In this document: positions 5,748 to 6,667 of the stretch, one piece after another
Position numbering within the stretch: position 1 is the stretch's first letter
How the letters are laid out: the number at the start of each line of letters is the position of its first letter
NCBI GenBank assembly: GCA_002731905.1
Contig: PCBV01000032.1
Coordinates: 24,223 to 30,889 of the forward strand
Source: Methanobacteriota archaeon
GTDB taxonomy: Archaea; Thermoplasmatota; Poseidoniia; MGIII; CG-Epi1
Length of the DNA stretch: 6,667 nucleotides
Direction: 5' to 3'
Notes under the pieces: generated by a model
Databases searched by the model: none
The model's input: the letters and a program-made list of their open reading frames with translations, nothing else
Told to the model about the DNA's origin: nothing
Made by a program: the position numbers and the translations under genes

Positions 5748-6667
5748 TCAACACCGCTTGTGCAGCTGCTAATCTTGCGATGGGCACTCTAAACGGCGAA
5801 CAAGAGACATAATCCATCCCAGCGCCGTGGCAAAATGCTACTGATGCAGGGTCACCACCGTGCTCACCACAGATACCGACCTTCAGGTCTGGTCGGGTCG
5901 CACGACCGCGTTCAATACCGATTGCGACCAGCTCGCCTACTCCTGTATCAAGCGTCGCAAATGGGTCGTCTGGCAAGATTTCCTGCTTCACGTATTCGGG
6001 TAGGAAGCCACCGCTGTCGTCACGGCTAAAGCCGAAGGTCATCTGTGTCAGGTCATTTGTGCCGTAGGAGAAGAACTCAGCCGTTTCGGCAATCTTTCCT
6101 GCCATCAGCGTCGCGCGCGGAATCTCAATCATTGTCCCCACAAGGTAGTCCAGCTTGCAGTTTTGCGTCGCCTCGACCTCCCCGGCGACACGACGCACGA
6201 TTTGCTCTTGGTGTGTGAACTCCGCCTCGGCGGCGGTGAGTGGTACCATGATTTCCGGCAGTACCGTAATGTCTTCGGCTTGCAGTTCTGCCGCGGCGGT
6301 TAGGATGGCTTTCGCCTGCAGTTCAGTAATCTCGGGGTAGGTGACTCCTAGGCGTACGCCGCGGTGTCCCATCATGGGGTTGGTCTCGCGCAGTTGCTCG
6401 GCACGTCGCGTCAGCTCAGTGCCGTCGATGTTCAGCGCTTCGGCGAGTTGTGCCTGCCCCTTCAATTCGTGCGGGATGAACTCGTGCAGTGGTGGGTCCA
6501 TCAACCGGATAGTCACGGGGAGACCTGCCATCGTGCGCAGCGTCTCGCGGATGTCGTCCTTCATGTGCGGGTAAAGCTCATCGAGCGCCGCTTTGCGTTC
6601 CTCGCGCGAGCCGGCCATTATCATCTTGCGTAGGTAGAACAGCGGCTCCTCCGAGCCTTCACCGTAG
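5740..6667 (-). CDS. ppdK: Pyruvate phosphate dikinase, C-terminal third (cut by window edge)
   Basis: PPDK interconverts pyruvate, ATP and phosphate with phosphoenolpyruvate, AMP and pyrophosphate in the cytosol. Only the C-terminal PEP/pyruvate-binding TIM barrel is visible, 309 codons including the stop, against about 870-900 residues in whole enzymes. The frame stays open to the window's right edge, so the ATG at 6624 is internal. Motifs, numbered from the first full codon, are GLPVTIRLMDPPLHEF (48-63), NPMMGHRGVRLG (96-107), GTMIEIPRA (177-185), SYGTNDLTQ (200-208) and GICGEHGGDP with the catalytic cysteine at 266. The dikinase-specific LDPPLHEF-type segment separates it from PEP synthase and from PTS enzyme I. 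It appears intact to its TGA stop at 5740. The next gene starts inside its last codons, so they are probably co-transcribed. Confidence 0.95.
   Translation of the reverse strand, partial: YGEGSEEPLFYLRKMIMAGSREERKAALDELYPHMKDDIRETLRTMAGLPVTIRLMDPPLHEFIPHELKGQAQLAEALNIDGTELTRRAEQLRETNPMMGHRGVRLGVTYPEITELQAKAILTAAAELQAEDITVLPEIMVPLTAAEAEFTHQEQIVRRVAGEVEATQNCKLDYLVGTMIEIPRATLMAGKIAETAEFFSYGTNDLTQMTFGFSRDDSGGFLPEYVKQEILPDDPFATLDTGVGELVAIGIERGRATRPDLKVGICGEHGGDPASVAFCHGAGMDYVSCSPFRVPIARLAAAQAVLND

Noticed and set aside
1..6667. CRISPR arrays, tRNA or rRNA genes, insertion sequences, attachment sites, toxin-antitoxin or defence genes.
   Set aside because: I found no regularly spaced repeats, cloverleaf-like segments, transposase motifs or paired inverted ends on reading both strands.

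Overview
The window looks like a compact archaeal chromosome segment. The most likely source is an uncultivated planktonic euryarchaeon of the Thermoplasmatota / Marine Group II (Poseidoniales) type. The archaeal signals are a short archaeal-type elongation factor 1-beta, an archaeal-style GspE/TadA pilus ATPase with its F-domain membrane partners, TATA/BRE-like elements about 25-30 bases before starts, several starts without a convincing Shine-Dalgarno, and very tight gene packing. The lineage call is inference, not a sequence match.

Layout, left to right. Positions 1-119 (minus) hold the first 39 codons of a protein I do not recognise. It diverges from the elongation factor 1-beta gene (209-475, plus) across an 89-base control region. 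A PlsC-family acyltransferase follows (545-1294, plus). It ends 2 bases from the stop of purM, which converges on it.

From 4857 down to 1297, four minus-strand genes form one overlapping unit: a short F-domain membrane protein, a second F-domain membrane protein, a GspE/TadA-type secretion ATPase, and purM. The three junctions are ATGA, ATGA and TGATG, so translation is probably coupled throughout. The first three genes together give the inner-membrane motor of a type IV-like (Tad/Epd/archaellum-related) pilus. No pilin or prepilin peptidase is visible here. PurM catalyses a purine synthesis step and has no obvious functional link with the pilus genes. A good BRE/TATA pair lies just before the first gene.

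Positions 4858-5039 are non-coding. They hold that promoter, a T-rich stretch likely to end the upstream transcript, and a TATA-like element. To the right, the C-terminal third of pyruvate phosphate dikinase (5740 to the window edge, minus) overlaps by 8 bases a six-helix membrane protein of the DRAM/Frag1/Sfk1 family (5040-5747, minus). That family is best known from eukaryotes.

The points that deserve a second look are the DRAM/Frag1 homologue, the pilus platform carried on two short genes, purM at the end of the pilus operon, and a bacterial-type phospholipid acyltransferase in an apparent archaeon. I saw no RNA genes, CRISPR arrays, insertion sequences or integration sites, and no clear sign of a wholly new defence or mobile system.
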